From positions 1 to 64,000 of the forward strand of contig JAMWZY010000011.1 in assembly GCA_024281825.1 (NCBI GenBank): DNA of 64,000 nucleotides, written 5' to 3'. Under the pieces are notes generated by a model that searched no databases, had not been told where the DNA came from, and saw only the letters and a program-made list of their open reading frames with translations. This stretch comes from Nitrosomonas sp. (GTDB lineage Bacteria > Pseudomonadota > Gammaproteobacteria > Burkholderiales > Nitrosomonadaceae). The translations under genes and the position numbers were made by a program. The first letter of the stretch is position 1; each line of letters starts with the position of its first letter. This document shows positions 54,839 to 64,000 of this stretch, piece by piece.

Positions 54839-57649
54839 ATGATGGATATCACTGGAATGAATGATTCGAATCAATCCATTGAAGAAACTTTGGATGCACA
54901 TGATAAAGACTTACCGCTACGTGAAGATATACGTTTCCTAGGCAGAATGCTTGGGGATACGCTACGCGAGCAAGAAGGTGATGCTGCTTTCGAATTGGTA
55001 GAAAATATTCGCCAAACGGCGATTCGTTTTCGCCGCGATCAAGACCCACAAGCACGCCAAGAACTGAAAGCGATATTGAGCCAGTTAAGCGACAAGGTAT
55101 CTTTACCGGTCGTTCGTGCCTTTAGTTATTTTTCACTGTTATCTAACATTGCCGAAGACGTACATCACAATCGCCGCCGCCGCATGCATTTACGCAGGGC
55201 GTCAGCGCCTCAACCTGGCGGTGTTACGCTGGCACTTGAGCGAGTGTTGAATAGCGGAAGAGATTTATCCTTCCTAGCTGGCTTCTTCAGTAAAGCAATG
55301 GTATCGCCCGTTTTAACAGCACATCCCACGGAAGTACAACGACGCAGTATTTTGGATTGCCAGTTAACCATTGAACGCCTGCTCAGAGAGCGTGCGCAAA
55401 TGGAAATGACGCCCAATGAAAAACGACACAATGAAGAAGGTTTGCGCGCAACCATTCAATTGTTGTGGCAAACCCGCATGTTACGCACTACGCGATTATC
55501 GGTCTATGACGAAATCGAGAATGGACTCGCTTATTACAGCTATACCTTTTTGACGGAAATCCCCTATATTTACGCAAAAATAGAGGACCTCCTAGAATCT
55601 CATCTACAGGACAAAGCACCACCAGTAGCTTCTTTCTTACGTATTGGTAGTTGGATAGGTGGCGATCGTGACGGTAATCCATTTGTAACACATGAAGTAA
55701 TGCTGCGCGCAATGGAACGCCAATCCTCCGTGGCGATGGAATTCTATTTAGAGGAAGTCCGTAAACTCAGTCAATCCATGAGTATTACAGAGCGCATTGT
55801 TACTGTGAGTGATGCTGTAAAAGCGCTCGCAGCCATTTCGCCGGATATTCCCAATCGATCTGACGAACCTTATCGTCGCATCTTCGTTAGAATTGGCGCG
55901 CGCTTAGCAGCAACAAGTCGATTCCTAAATAATCAATCGGCGCTATCCAATACTGCAGGTTCTGAACCGCCGTATGCCAATAGCACGGAATTTTTGCAAG
56001 ACCTCGACATCATCATCGATTCACTTCAGCAACATAAATCCCACTGGATAGCGCGCAGATCATTACGTAATTTCCGGCGCGCCGTGGATGTTTTTGGTTT
56101 CCATTTGGCACCATTAGATATGCGGCAGCACAGTAAAGTGCACGAGCAAGTGGTAGCGGAATTGTTTCGCTTGAATACACCCACTGGTCAGGATTACTTA
56201 TCGCTGAATGAAGCAGCACGCATCGAATGGTTGCTGGCGCAGATTAGCAAGCCAAGAACACCCTTCGCTTCCTATCAGCAGTGTTCTGAAATTGCGCAAT
56301 CGGAATTACACATACTGCAATGTGCGGCAGATATTCAACGGCGCTTTGGCTGTGCAGCTATGCCCAACTACATTATTTCCATGACAACGAGCATTGTTAA
56401 TGTATTGGAAGTGGCCTATATGCTCCAGGAAGTAGGGTTATTGCAGCCCGGGTCAAATGCTGTATTGCATGTCAATATTATTCCTTTATTTGAAACCATT
56501 GCTGATTTACGAAGCTGTGGCGATATTATGCATCAGCTATTCTCTTTACCTTACTATCGTGAGTTACTTGCATCGCGAGGAAACGTGCAGGAGGTAATGT
56601 TGGGTTATTCGGATAGCAACAAAGATGGAGGATTCATTTCATCCAACTGGGAAATCTACAAAGCTGAAATCAACTTGACCAAGATTTTCGCCAAACATAA
56701 TATTCAATTGCGATTATTTCACGGACGTGGCGGCACGGTTGGTCGCGGCGGTGGACCCAGTTATCAAAGCATTTTGGCGCAACCACCAGGTAGTGTGAAT
56801 GGTCAAATCCGCTTGACCGAACAAGGAGAAGTGATCAGCAGTAAATATGCGGAACGTGAAATAGGCCGACGCAACCTTGAAACGCTCGCGGCAGCAACGA
56901 TAGAAGCAACTCTTTTCGGTCATGACACGATTGGTGAAAACGCGGAACGTTATTATCAAGCGATGGAATCTTTGGCGTCGACCTCGTTTGCAGCATACCG
57001 CAGTTTGATTTATGAAACCCCAGAATTTAAAGAATTTTTCCTCGAATCGACCGCGATTCGAGAAATGTCAGGATTGCATATTGGTAGCCGTCCTCCATCC
57101 CGGACGAATTCAGAGGCCATTGAAGATTTACGCGCAATACCTTGGGTATTCAGTTGGAGCTTGAATCGCATAATGCTGCCAGGCTGGTATGGTTTTGGTT
57201 TTGCAGTAGAAACTTTTGTGGCTAATGAAAAGCAACCCGGCCAGGGCTTAGCGCTATTGCAGGAAATGTACCGGAACTGGCCTTTTATGCAAACCTTGTT
57301 GTCGAATATGGACATGGTGCTAGCTAAAACTGATATGGGTATTGCCTCGCGCTACGCGGAACTGGTGAGCAATATTACTTTACGTGAACAAATCTTTGCA
57401 CGTATTCAGGAAGAATGGAAGAGAAGTAATAAATGGCTTTTCGCTGTTACTGGCAATACTGAATTGTTGCAAGACAATCCGACATTGGCGCGCAGTATTC
57501 GCAATCGGACACCCTATATTGATCCATTGAATCATTTGCAGGTGGAATTATTACGCCGCTATCGATCCGGCGAAGATAGCCCAGAGGTAAAGCGCGCCAT
57601 TCACTTGACCATCAATGGCGTATCGGCTGGATTGAGAAATAGCGGTTAG
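54839..57649 (+). CDS. ppc: Phosphoenolpyruvate carboxylase
   Basis: The 936-residue protein has the catalytic motifs LTAHPTEVQRRS (His), GGDRDGNPFV, GYSDSNKDGGF, FHGRGGTVGRGGGP and QGEVISSKYA, and ends with glycine, needed for activity. It adds bicarbonate to PEP to form oxaloacetate, filling the TCA cycle, important for an autotroph or for growth on C3 compounds. It starts just after a 60-bp divergent region shared with hemC, or may use the ATG at 54842 (second codon). Confidence 0.97.
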   Translation: MMDITGMNDSNQSIEETLDAHDKDLPLREDIRFLGRMLGDTLREQEGDAAFELVENIRQTAIRFRRDQDPQARQELKAILSQLSDKVSLPVVRAFSYFSLLSNIAEDVHHNRRRRMHLRRASAPQPGGVTLALERVLNSGRDLSFLAGFFSKAMVSPVLTAHPTEVQRRSILDCQLTIERLLRERAQMEMTPNEKRHNEEGLRATIQLLWQTRMLRTTRLSVYDEIENGLAYYSYTFLTEIPYIYAKIEDLLESHLQDKAPPVASFLRIGSWIGGDRDGNPFVTHEVMLRAMERQSSVAMEFYLEEVRKLSQSMSITERIVTVSDAVKALAAISPDIPNRSDEPYRRIFVRIGARLAATSRFLNNQSALSNTAGSEPPYANSTEFLQDLDIIIDSLQQHKSHWIARRSLRNFRRAVDVFGFHLAPLDMRQHSKVHEQVVAELFRLNTPTGQDYLSLNEAARIEWLLAQISKPRTPFASYQQCSEIAQSELHILQCAADIQRRFGCAAMPNYIISMTTSIVNVLEVAYMLQEVGLLQPGSNAVLHVNIIPLFETIADLRSCGDIMHQLFSLPYYRELLASRGNVQEVMLGYSDSNKDGGFISSNWEIYKAEINLTKIFAKHNIQLRLFHGRGGTVGRGGGPSYQSILAQPPGSVNGQIRLTEQGEVISSKYAEREIGRRNLETLAAATIEATLFGHDTIGENAERYYQAMESLASTSFAAYRSLIYETPEFKEFFLESTAIREMSGLHIGSRPPSRTNSEAIEDLRAIPWVFSWSLNRIMLPGWYGFGFAVETFVANEKQPGQGLALLQEMYRNWPFMQTLLSNMDMVLAKTDMGIASRYAELVSNITLREQIFARIQEEWKRSNKWLFAVTGNTELLQDNPTLARSIRNRTPYIDPLNHLQVELLRRYRSGEDSPEVKRAIHLTINGVSAGLRNSG

Positions 57650-57707
57650 CGCATACAAAAGTTAATGTTTACAATTTATGGTATTGGAAAAGTTACAGGT
57701 TTGTTAA

Positions 57708-59012
57708 ATGCATAAAATATTATCTATCGTTATTTTTCTATTGAGTGTACTAGTACAAAGTGCATGGGCATCACTCAACATTCAACACTGGCAAACATCC
57801 AATGGCGTCAAGGTATACTTTGTTGAAAACCATGATTTGCCAATTCTTGATGTCAGCATTGAATTTTCTGCTGGCAGCAGCATGGATACGCGCGATCGAT
57901 CAGGCTTAGCTAATCTAGTACGCCATTTACTTAACTTGGGCGCAAAAGACCTATCCGAAGATCAAATCGCAACAGCATTAGCCGATATCGGTGCGCAATT
58001 GAGTGGTAATTTTGACCGTGATAGAGCGGGTTTAACCTTAAGGACTTTAAGCAGTAACCGTGAACGTGTTCAGGCGCTAAATATTTTAGCAAACATCATT
58101 CAGTTTCCACAGTTTCCCGAAGCTGTTTTGACACGCGAAAAAGCAAGAATTATAGCCAGTATTAAAGAATCAAGCATGAAGCCGGATTATATTGCAGATC
58201 GGGAACTGAACAAAATGCTCTATGGCATTCATCCTTATGGACTCAATGATGTGGGAGAAATCGAAACACTCAACGCATTACACCGTGATGATTTGTTAGC
58301 TTTCTATCGCTCTTACTATGTCGCGAGAAATACCGTTGTCGCTATGATTGGTGATGTAACGCATCAACAAGCCAAAGAAATTGCAGAGTCCTTAACAAAG
58401 CATTTACCTATTGGAGAAAAACAAGCTGACATTCCGCAGGTTCAGATACCGGCAGCGGAAACAAGAAAAATCCCCCATCCGGCAACACAAAGTCATATTC
58501 ATTTTGCCTATCCAGGATTACGCCGTGGCGATCCTGATTATTTTCCATTATTGGTGGGAAACCATATTCTAGGCGGCGGTGGATTTGTATCGCGTTTGAT
58601 GGAAGAAATTCGTCAAAAACGCGGGTTAGCTTATAGTGTTTTTAGCTTTTTCTCACCCTTCAAACAACAAGGGCCTTTTTTGGTTGGACTACAAACCAAA
58701 AAAGAACAATCAGAAGAAGCCTTTTCATTGACCCAAAAAGTGCTAATCGATTTTGTTGCTTCTGGCCCAACTCAAGCAGAATTAGATGCAGCCAAACAAA
58801 ATCTGATTGGGGGATTTCCGCTACGTATCGACAGTAACAGCAAAATACTAGGATTTCTTGCCATGATCGGTTTTTATCAATTACCACTCACCTACTTGTC
58901 CGATTATCTGGTCGCAGTTGAAGCAGTAACCGTAGAACAAATACACGAGGCCTTCAAACGTCGAATTCAACCGAATGGTATGGTGGCTGTCATTGTCGGT
59001 GCTGTTGAATAA
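57708..59012 (+). CDS. M16-family peptidase homologue, zinc-motif-less subunit
   Basis: The 434-residue protein has a signal peptide (about 1-21, cleaved after AWA) and two M16 halves. The position of the zinc motif HxxEH reads NLVRH, so the metal site is lost. The second-half motif with the Arg/Tyr pair (RGLAYSV) is intact. Such chains normally pair with a catalytic chain bearing HxxEH, usually encoded directly upstream. Here ppc lies upstream and no partner gene is present. rsmD begins at once after it. Expected location is periplasmic. Confidence 0.88.
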   Translation: MHKILSIVIFLLSVLVQSAWASLNIQHWQTSNGVKVYFVENHDLPILDVSIEFSAGSSMDTRDRSGLANLVRHLLNLGAKDLSEDQIATALADIGAQLSGNFDRDRAGLTLRTLSSNRERVQALNILANIIQFPQFPEAVLTREKARIIASIKESSMKPDYIADRELNKMLYGIHPYGLNDVGEIETLNALHRDDLLAFYRSYYVARNTVVAMIGDVTHQQAKEIAESLTKHLPIGEKQADIPQVQIPAAETRKIPHPATQSHIHFAYPGLRRGDPDYFPLLVGNHILGGGGFVSRLMEEIRQKRGLAYSVFSFFSPFKQQGPFLVGLQTKKEQSEEAFSLTQKVLIDFVASGPTQAELDAAKQNLIGGFPLRIDSNSKILGFLAMIGFYQLPLTYLSDYLVAVEAVTVEQIHEAFKRRIQPNGMVAVIVGAVE

Positions 59013-59030
59013 TTGAATTTGCAAACATTG

Positions 59031-60335
<1,305 letters not shown>

Positions 60336-60719
60336 TGACCTAGAAATTTATTTTACTTGCTCTTGGGAGGTAGATTAATCGCATTCAATCGCGCTTTTAA
60401 TGCTTGCTTCATGAATTCGTTGAATACTGGTAGGCCTGAATCGAGCTACAGTATTCTTCCTTAATAAGGCAACAAAGGAATGAGATAGAGATAGAATAGC
60501 TTCTCACGGCTAACGATCTTAAGAAGAAAGAGATTACCATTTACTCTGGATTCAGTTCTAAGATTTTTATTACAACTCTCGTTTATCTCTGTTCAATAGC
60601 TTCTGAAATCACATGCACAGTACCACCCTCAGTCCGTAGTGAGCAATGACTTCTTTATCTGGATTTTTGGCAGTTGCACGAAACAGAGATTAATCAGCAT
60701 TGAAGACTGATATAACAGA
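60336..60719. other. 384-bp intergenic region with possible decayed coding fragments
   Basis: No intact gene is visible. On the minus strand two short protein-like runs appear. One ends at a stop near 60350 and reads GLPVFNEFMKQALK with KARLNAINLPPKSK following. Another, at about 60600-60690, reads ATAKNPDKEVIAHYG in one frame and continues GGTVHVISEAIEQR in another. They could be remnants of one or two lost genes, or chance. I do not recognise the families. Confidence 0.35.
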
Positions 60720-61716
60720 ATGAGACGAATTTTTTTAAATAATCATGTGGTTTGGTGTTGGTATCAGAATACCGCACTGCGCATGAGTGTGTTGTGCTGG
60801 TTCTTGTTACTAAGTGGATGTGCAACTATCGACCCCTTTGCCAATCTCGATGAGTGGAAAGAAATCCAAAGTAAACACTTTATCGTCTATACGAATGCCC
60901 AGGAAAAAGTGGCACTTGATTTTGTAAAAGAATTTGAAGTTTTTCGTGCCACGGCACTAAAAATCACAACCATTCCACCATTTGAAGAAACCGCCCCTGT
61001 CAGAATCTATCTCTTCAAGAATCAAAACTCATTTGCTCCATTCCGGCCGTCAGAAAACGCTGCTGGGTACTTTATTCAAGGAAAAAATTATATTGCACTA
61101 TATGCCATTCCCTTTGAAGAAAACCCTCAATTCCCAGTTGTCTACCATGAATACATCCATTATCTGATTTCCAAGCATCCTGCCAATATTCCCAGTTGGT
61201 TCAATGAAGGTTTGGCAACCGTTTGAAACCTTCGAACTTAACCGTGGCCTTGTAACATTTGGAACCCCTCAATATGACCGGTGGATACTTATGAAGCATC
61301 AAGCTAGTTGGATTCCTATGAAAGAATTCCTCTCAGATCAAACGAACTATCATGATAATAACGAGCTCACTCATGCGCATTCACAAGCCTGGGCTCTCAT
61401 GCATTATTTTATATTTGGAAATAAACAAAATATGGCTAAGCTTGGACAGTATATCTACTTAGTGAATAATGGATACGAGTATGATGATGCCTTACTATCA
61501 ACCTTTGGGTTAACACCGGAAGAATTGTTGCAGGAAGTGAAAAGTTATATCGCAAAAAAAGCGCTTCCCTATAGCACCATGAAACTGGATGATATTGTCA
61601 TAGACCATCATCATCACATTCGTTTTCTTAAAGAAAATGAGGCCCGGCAAGTTATTCAAGATTTGAAAGATCTTGTGGAGACCTTCCGCAAAAGTTTATC
61701 CCATCAGCATCAATAG
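60720..61716 (+). pseudogene. Lipoprotein zinc-peptidase-like gene (gluzincin fold), split by a frameshift
   Basis: The first reading frame (60720-61226, 168 aa) has a lipoprotein signal (LLLSGC), then a peptidase-MA-like region with HEYIH at residues 143-147 and the third ligand candidate Glu163 in WFNEGLAT. It stops at TGA 61224-61226. The rest continues in the +1 frame from about 61222 (FETFELNRGLVTFG...) to 61716, ending with helical sequence. Together they would make about 330 residues, normal for this family. The break lies just after the active site. It may be a real mutation, an assembly error or, less likely, recoding. Substrate unknown. Confidence 0.75.
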
Positions 61717-61727
61717 CAAAAGTAGCC

Positions 61728-62318
61728 TCAAGAATTCTTCTTTTCTTCCTTCAGTGCTTGCGGTAACGCGGCTTTCAAATAATAAAACATCGACCAAAGC
61801 GTTAAAACGGCAGCAACGTAGATCAACCATGTGCCAATTTGCTGCGCATCAAAATCTTCCCCGATAGTGTCGTGATAAAGTAGCAATGGAATAGCGATCA
61901 TTTGAGATGATGTTTTGACTTTCCCCAAAAAAGAAACTGCCACACTTTTTGATTTGCCAATTTGAGCCATCCATTCACGCAATGCTGACACGGCAATTTC
62001 TCGACCAATGATAATCAGTGCAATCGGGGCATCTAATCGTCCTAAATATACCAGGACGATCAACGCAGCGGAAACCATTAACTTATCAGCCACCGGATCG
62101 AGAAAGGCACCAAAAGCAGATGTCTGATTCATAACGCGCGCTAAATAACCATCCAGCCAATCGGTAATCGCAGCACCCGCAAAAATCAAAGTGGCAATCA
62201 AGTTCTGATTGGCCGGTAACAACCAAGTATGTGGAAAATAGAAAATTCCGACAAATAATGGGATAGCCAGTATTCGTAAAAAGGTAAGGAAATTAGGTAG
62301 GTTATAAAGCATTCTCAA
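61728..62318 (-). CDS. pgsA: CDP-diacylglycerol-glycerol-3-phosphate 3-phosphatidyltransferase
   Basis: The 196-residue protein has about five membrane segments and the CDP-alcohol phosphotransferase motif DWLDGYLARVMNQTSAFGAF then LDPVADK, with all expected acidic residues. It makes phosphatidylglycerol phosphate, precursor of phosphatidylglycerol. It follows uvrC on the same strand after 57 bp, the usual uvrC-pgsA arrangement, and converges with the zinc-peptidase-like gene. Confidence 0.96.
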   Translation of the reverse strand: MRMLYNLPNFLTFLRILAIPLFVGIFYFPHTWLLPANQNLIATLIFAGAAITDWLDGYLARVMNQTSAFGAFLDPVADKLMVSAALIVLVYLGRLDAPIALIIIGREIAVSALREWMAQIGKSKSVAVSFLGKVKTSSQMIAIPLLLYHDTIGEDFDAQQIGTWLIYVAAVLTLWSMFYYLKAALPQALKEEKKNS

Positions 62319-62375
62319 AAAGGATTCATAAGAGATTGTAAATGGACGGTTGAAGAAGATGTTTGATTGCCAAAT

Positions 62376-64000
62376 TTAATGGAGCTCGCGATATATTTTT
62401 TCTGCCAGTCTCCGGCTGATTCCTTCCGTTTTCTGCAATTCTTCAATACTTGCCGTCAACACACCTTTTAACCCACCGAAGCGGCTCAGTAAGTGCTGTC
62501 GACGTTTAGAACCAACACCGCTAATACCTTCCAGACTAGAACTGGTTCTAGCTTTGGCTCGTTTGTTACGATGTCCCTGAATGGCAAAACGATGTGCTTC
62601 ATCTCGGATCTGCTGAATCAAATGTAACGCAGGGTGTTCACTAGGCAATCGTATTGGATCATCAGAAGAATGCGGTAGGATTAATTGCTCCAGTCCTGGT
62701 TTTCGTGCTTCCCCTTTGGCCACACCAAGCAATACCCCTTCGTTGATACCTAGCTCCTGCAAAGCATCCTGCGCTGCACTCACCTGTCCCTTGCCACCAT
62801 CGATTACTATCAGATCCGGCAATTGGCTTTCACCACTGACAATTTTTTGATAGCGTCGAAACAATGCCTCGCGCATAGCAGCGTAATCATCACCAGGCGT
62901 TATACCAGCAATGTTATAGCGGCGATATTCTTGATTGCGCATAGCAAAATTATCATACACCACACAAGAAGCTACCGTAGCTTCTCCCATAGTATGACTG
63001 ATATCGAAACATTCGATACGATTCAAACCTGGCATTTGCAATACGTCTTGCAATGCCAACAAACGTTTCTCTTGACTCATTTGCCGAGCACACATTTGCT
63101 TTAAAGCCAGATGCGCATTTTCTGTTGCCATTTCCAGCCATACGCGCTTCTCACCAATTGGATTAAACTGCAACGTGATTTTATGGCCACATTGTTGCGT
63201 TAATAATGCTTCGAGTACTTCACGTTGAATTTTCTGGCTGATGATAATCAATGGCGGCACACTGCGGTTTAAATAATGTTGTGCTAGAAAAGCTTCCATA
63301 ATAGCAGAAGCATCACAATCATCAGCATTATGTGGAAAAAAGCTTTTATCGCCCAAATGACGACCACCGCGAATCATGGCCAGATTAACGCATACTTTGT
63401 GCGTCTCTTCTTTCAAGGTAGCTATAGCGATAACATCAGCATCCATCGCTTTACCACTATCAATAAACTGCCTCTCTCGAATTTTACGTAACGCTTGAAT
63501 TTGATCACGCAAGACAGCTGCCTTCTCAAATTCCATACACTCTGCGGCCTGCTGCATTTTGTTATCAATAGCGCCTATCACTTCGGTTTGCTTACCTTGT
63601 AAGAATAACTCAGCGTTTTTTACATCGGTTTGGTATTCCTGTGTAGAAATCTGATCGATGCAGGGCGCGCTACAACGTTTGATTTGAAACAATAAACAAG
63701 GACGTGTGCGATTGCCAAACACACTGTCTTCACAAGTGCGTAGGCGAAAAACTTTTTGTAATAATTGAATACTTTCACGAACGATTCCAGCATTAGGAAA
63801 AGGACCGAAGTAACGTTGTGTTTTGTCTAAAGCACCACGATAGAATCCTAGTCGCGGAAAATCATGCTTGCTCAGAATGACATAAGGATAAGATTTATCA
63901 TCTCGAAACAGTATGTTATAACGCGGCTTGAGGCTTTTGATTAGATTATTTTCAAGCAGTAATGCTTCAGCTTCAGAACGCGTCGCAGTGGTTTCAATAC
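62376..64000 (-). CDS. uvrC: Excinuclease ABC subunit C (5' part outside window)
   Basis: The frame stays open to the right edge, so about 70 N-terminal residues are missing (estimated against E. coli UvrC). Visible parts are the end of the GIY-YIG domain ([34 protein letters not shown]), the cysteine motif RSRPCL-like NRTRPCL, a UVR helix hairpin ([20 protein letters not shown]), the RNase-H-like nuclease ([20 protein letters not shown]) and the C-terminal tandem helix-hairpin-helix ([18 protein letters not shown]). It makes both incisions in nucleotide excision repair. Confidence 0.96.
   Translation of the reverse strand, partial: IETTATRSEAEALLLENNLIKSLKPRYNILFRDDKSYPYVILSKHDFPRLGFYRGALDKTQRYFGPFPNAGIVRESIQLLQKVFRLRTCEDSVFGNRTRPCLLFQIKRCSAPCIDQISTQEYQTDVKNAELFLQGKQTEVIGAIDNKMQQAAECMEFEKAAVLRDQIQALRKIRERQFIDSGKAMDADVIAIATLKEETHKVCVNLAMIRGGRHLGDKSFFPHNADDCDASAIMEAFLAQHYLNRSVPPLIIISQKIQREVLEALLTQQCGHKITLQFNPIGEKRVWLEMATENAHLALKQMCARQMSQEKRLLALQDVLQMPGLNRIECFDISHTMGEATVASCVVYDNFAMRNQEYRRYNIAGITPGDDYAAMREALFRRYQKIVSGESQLPDLIVIDGGKGQVSAAQDALQELGINEGVLLGVAKGEARKPGLEQLILPHSSDDPIRLPSEHPALHLIQQIRDEAHRFAIQGHRNKRAKARTSSSLEGISGVGSKRRQHLLSRFGGLKGVLTASIEELQKTEGISRRLAEKIYRELH

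Noticed and set aside
61215-61230. Programmed +1 frameshift like prfB
   Set aside because: GTT TGA A resembles the prfB site only loosely; the valine tRNA would pair badly after slipping and no properly spaced stimulatory ribosome site is seen. Kept only as an unlikely alternative.
61204-61716. Independent gene starting at 61204
   Set aside because: Its ATG lies inside the metallopeptidase active-site region in another frame and its product continues the same protein, so a frameshifted single gene is the better reading.

Overview
The window reads as a single chromosomal segment of a moderately AT-rich, motile, Gram-negative bacterium, most probably a betaproteobacterium of the Nitrosomonadaceae type. 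That assignment is inference. It rests on the AddAB-like nuclease pair, the fliC-flaG-fliD-fliS order, a hemC-hemD-hemY run beside ppc, the rsmD-coaD-ferredoxin run and several c-di-GMP proteins of betaproteobacterial style. No ammonia-oxidation gene lies in the window, so the genus is not proven. No tRNA, rRNA, CRISPR array, prophage or intact insertion sequence was found.

Layout. (1) 1-9848, plus strand: the 3' end of a giant cadherin-repeat surface protein, then a GGDEF/EAL protein, two HlyD-type adaptors (one with a GAF-like cytoplasmic domain) and a fusion of a PqqD/RRE-like domain, an M50 site-2 protease and an HlyD adaptor. This looks like a dedicated export, processing or control system for the adhesin and is the most interesting locus here. 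(2) 9945-16534, minus: an AddA/AddB-type helicase-nuclease pair and a 7Fe ferredoxin. (3) 16727-19401, minus: SpoT/Rel and an NlpC/P60 lipoprotein. (4) 19437-25493, minus: cheY, cheA, cheR, cheD, cheB and a CheZ-like phosphatase candidate. (5) 25631-32075, minus: an EAL-HDOD protein, two paralogous diguanylate cyclases and a two-component pair. (6) 32370-39342, plus: flagellin behind a sigma-28 promoter, flaG, fliD, fliS, a fliT-like gene, a FliK-like gene, an FlhB-C-terminus-like gene and a YcgR-type PilZ brake.

(7) 39549-64000 is mostly housekeeping: dut, coaBC, radC, a DASS transporter, mutS, a MASE1-PAS-GGDEF-EAL protein, an SDR epimerase, a CDP-glucoseen-reductase-like flavoprotein, hemY, hemD, hemC, ppc, an M16 peptidase homologue lacking its zinc motif, rsmD, coaD, a ferredoxin, a frameshifted zinc-peptidase lipoprotein gene, pgsA and the 3' part of uvrC.

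How the parts fit together. The common theme is the switch between swimming and attachment. Flagellar filament genes, a chemotaxis phosphorelay and a PilZ brake sit near three GGDEF/EAL-family genes, while the adhesin locus carries its own dual c-di-GMP enzyme. Oddities in the housekeeping part are an apparently missing hemX, a missing catalytic M16 partner, a frameshift just after a metallopeptidase active site, and a 384-bp gap containing what look like decayed coding fragments.
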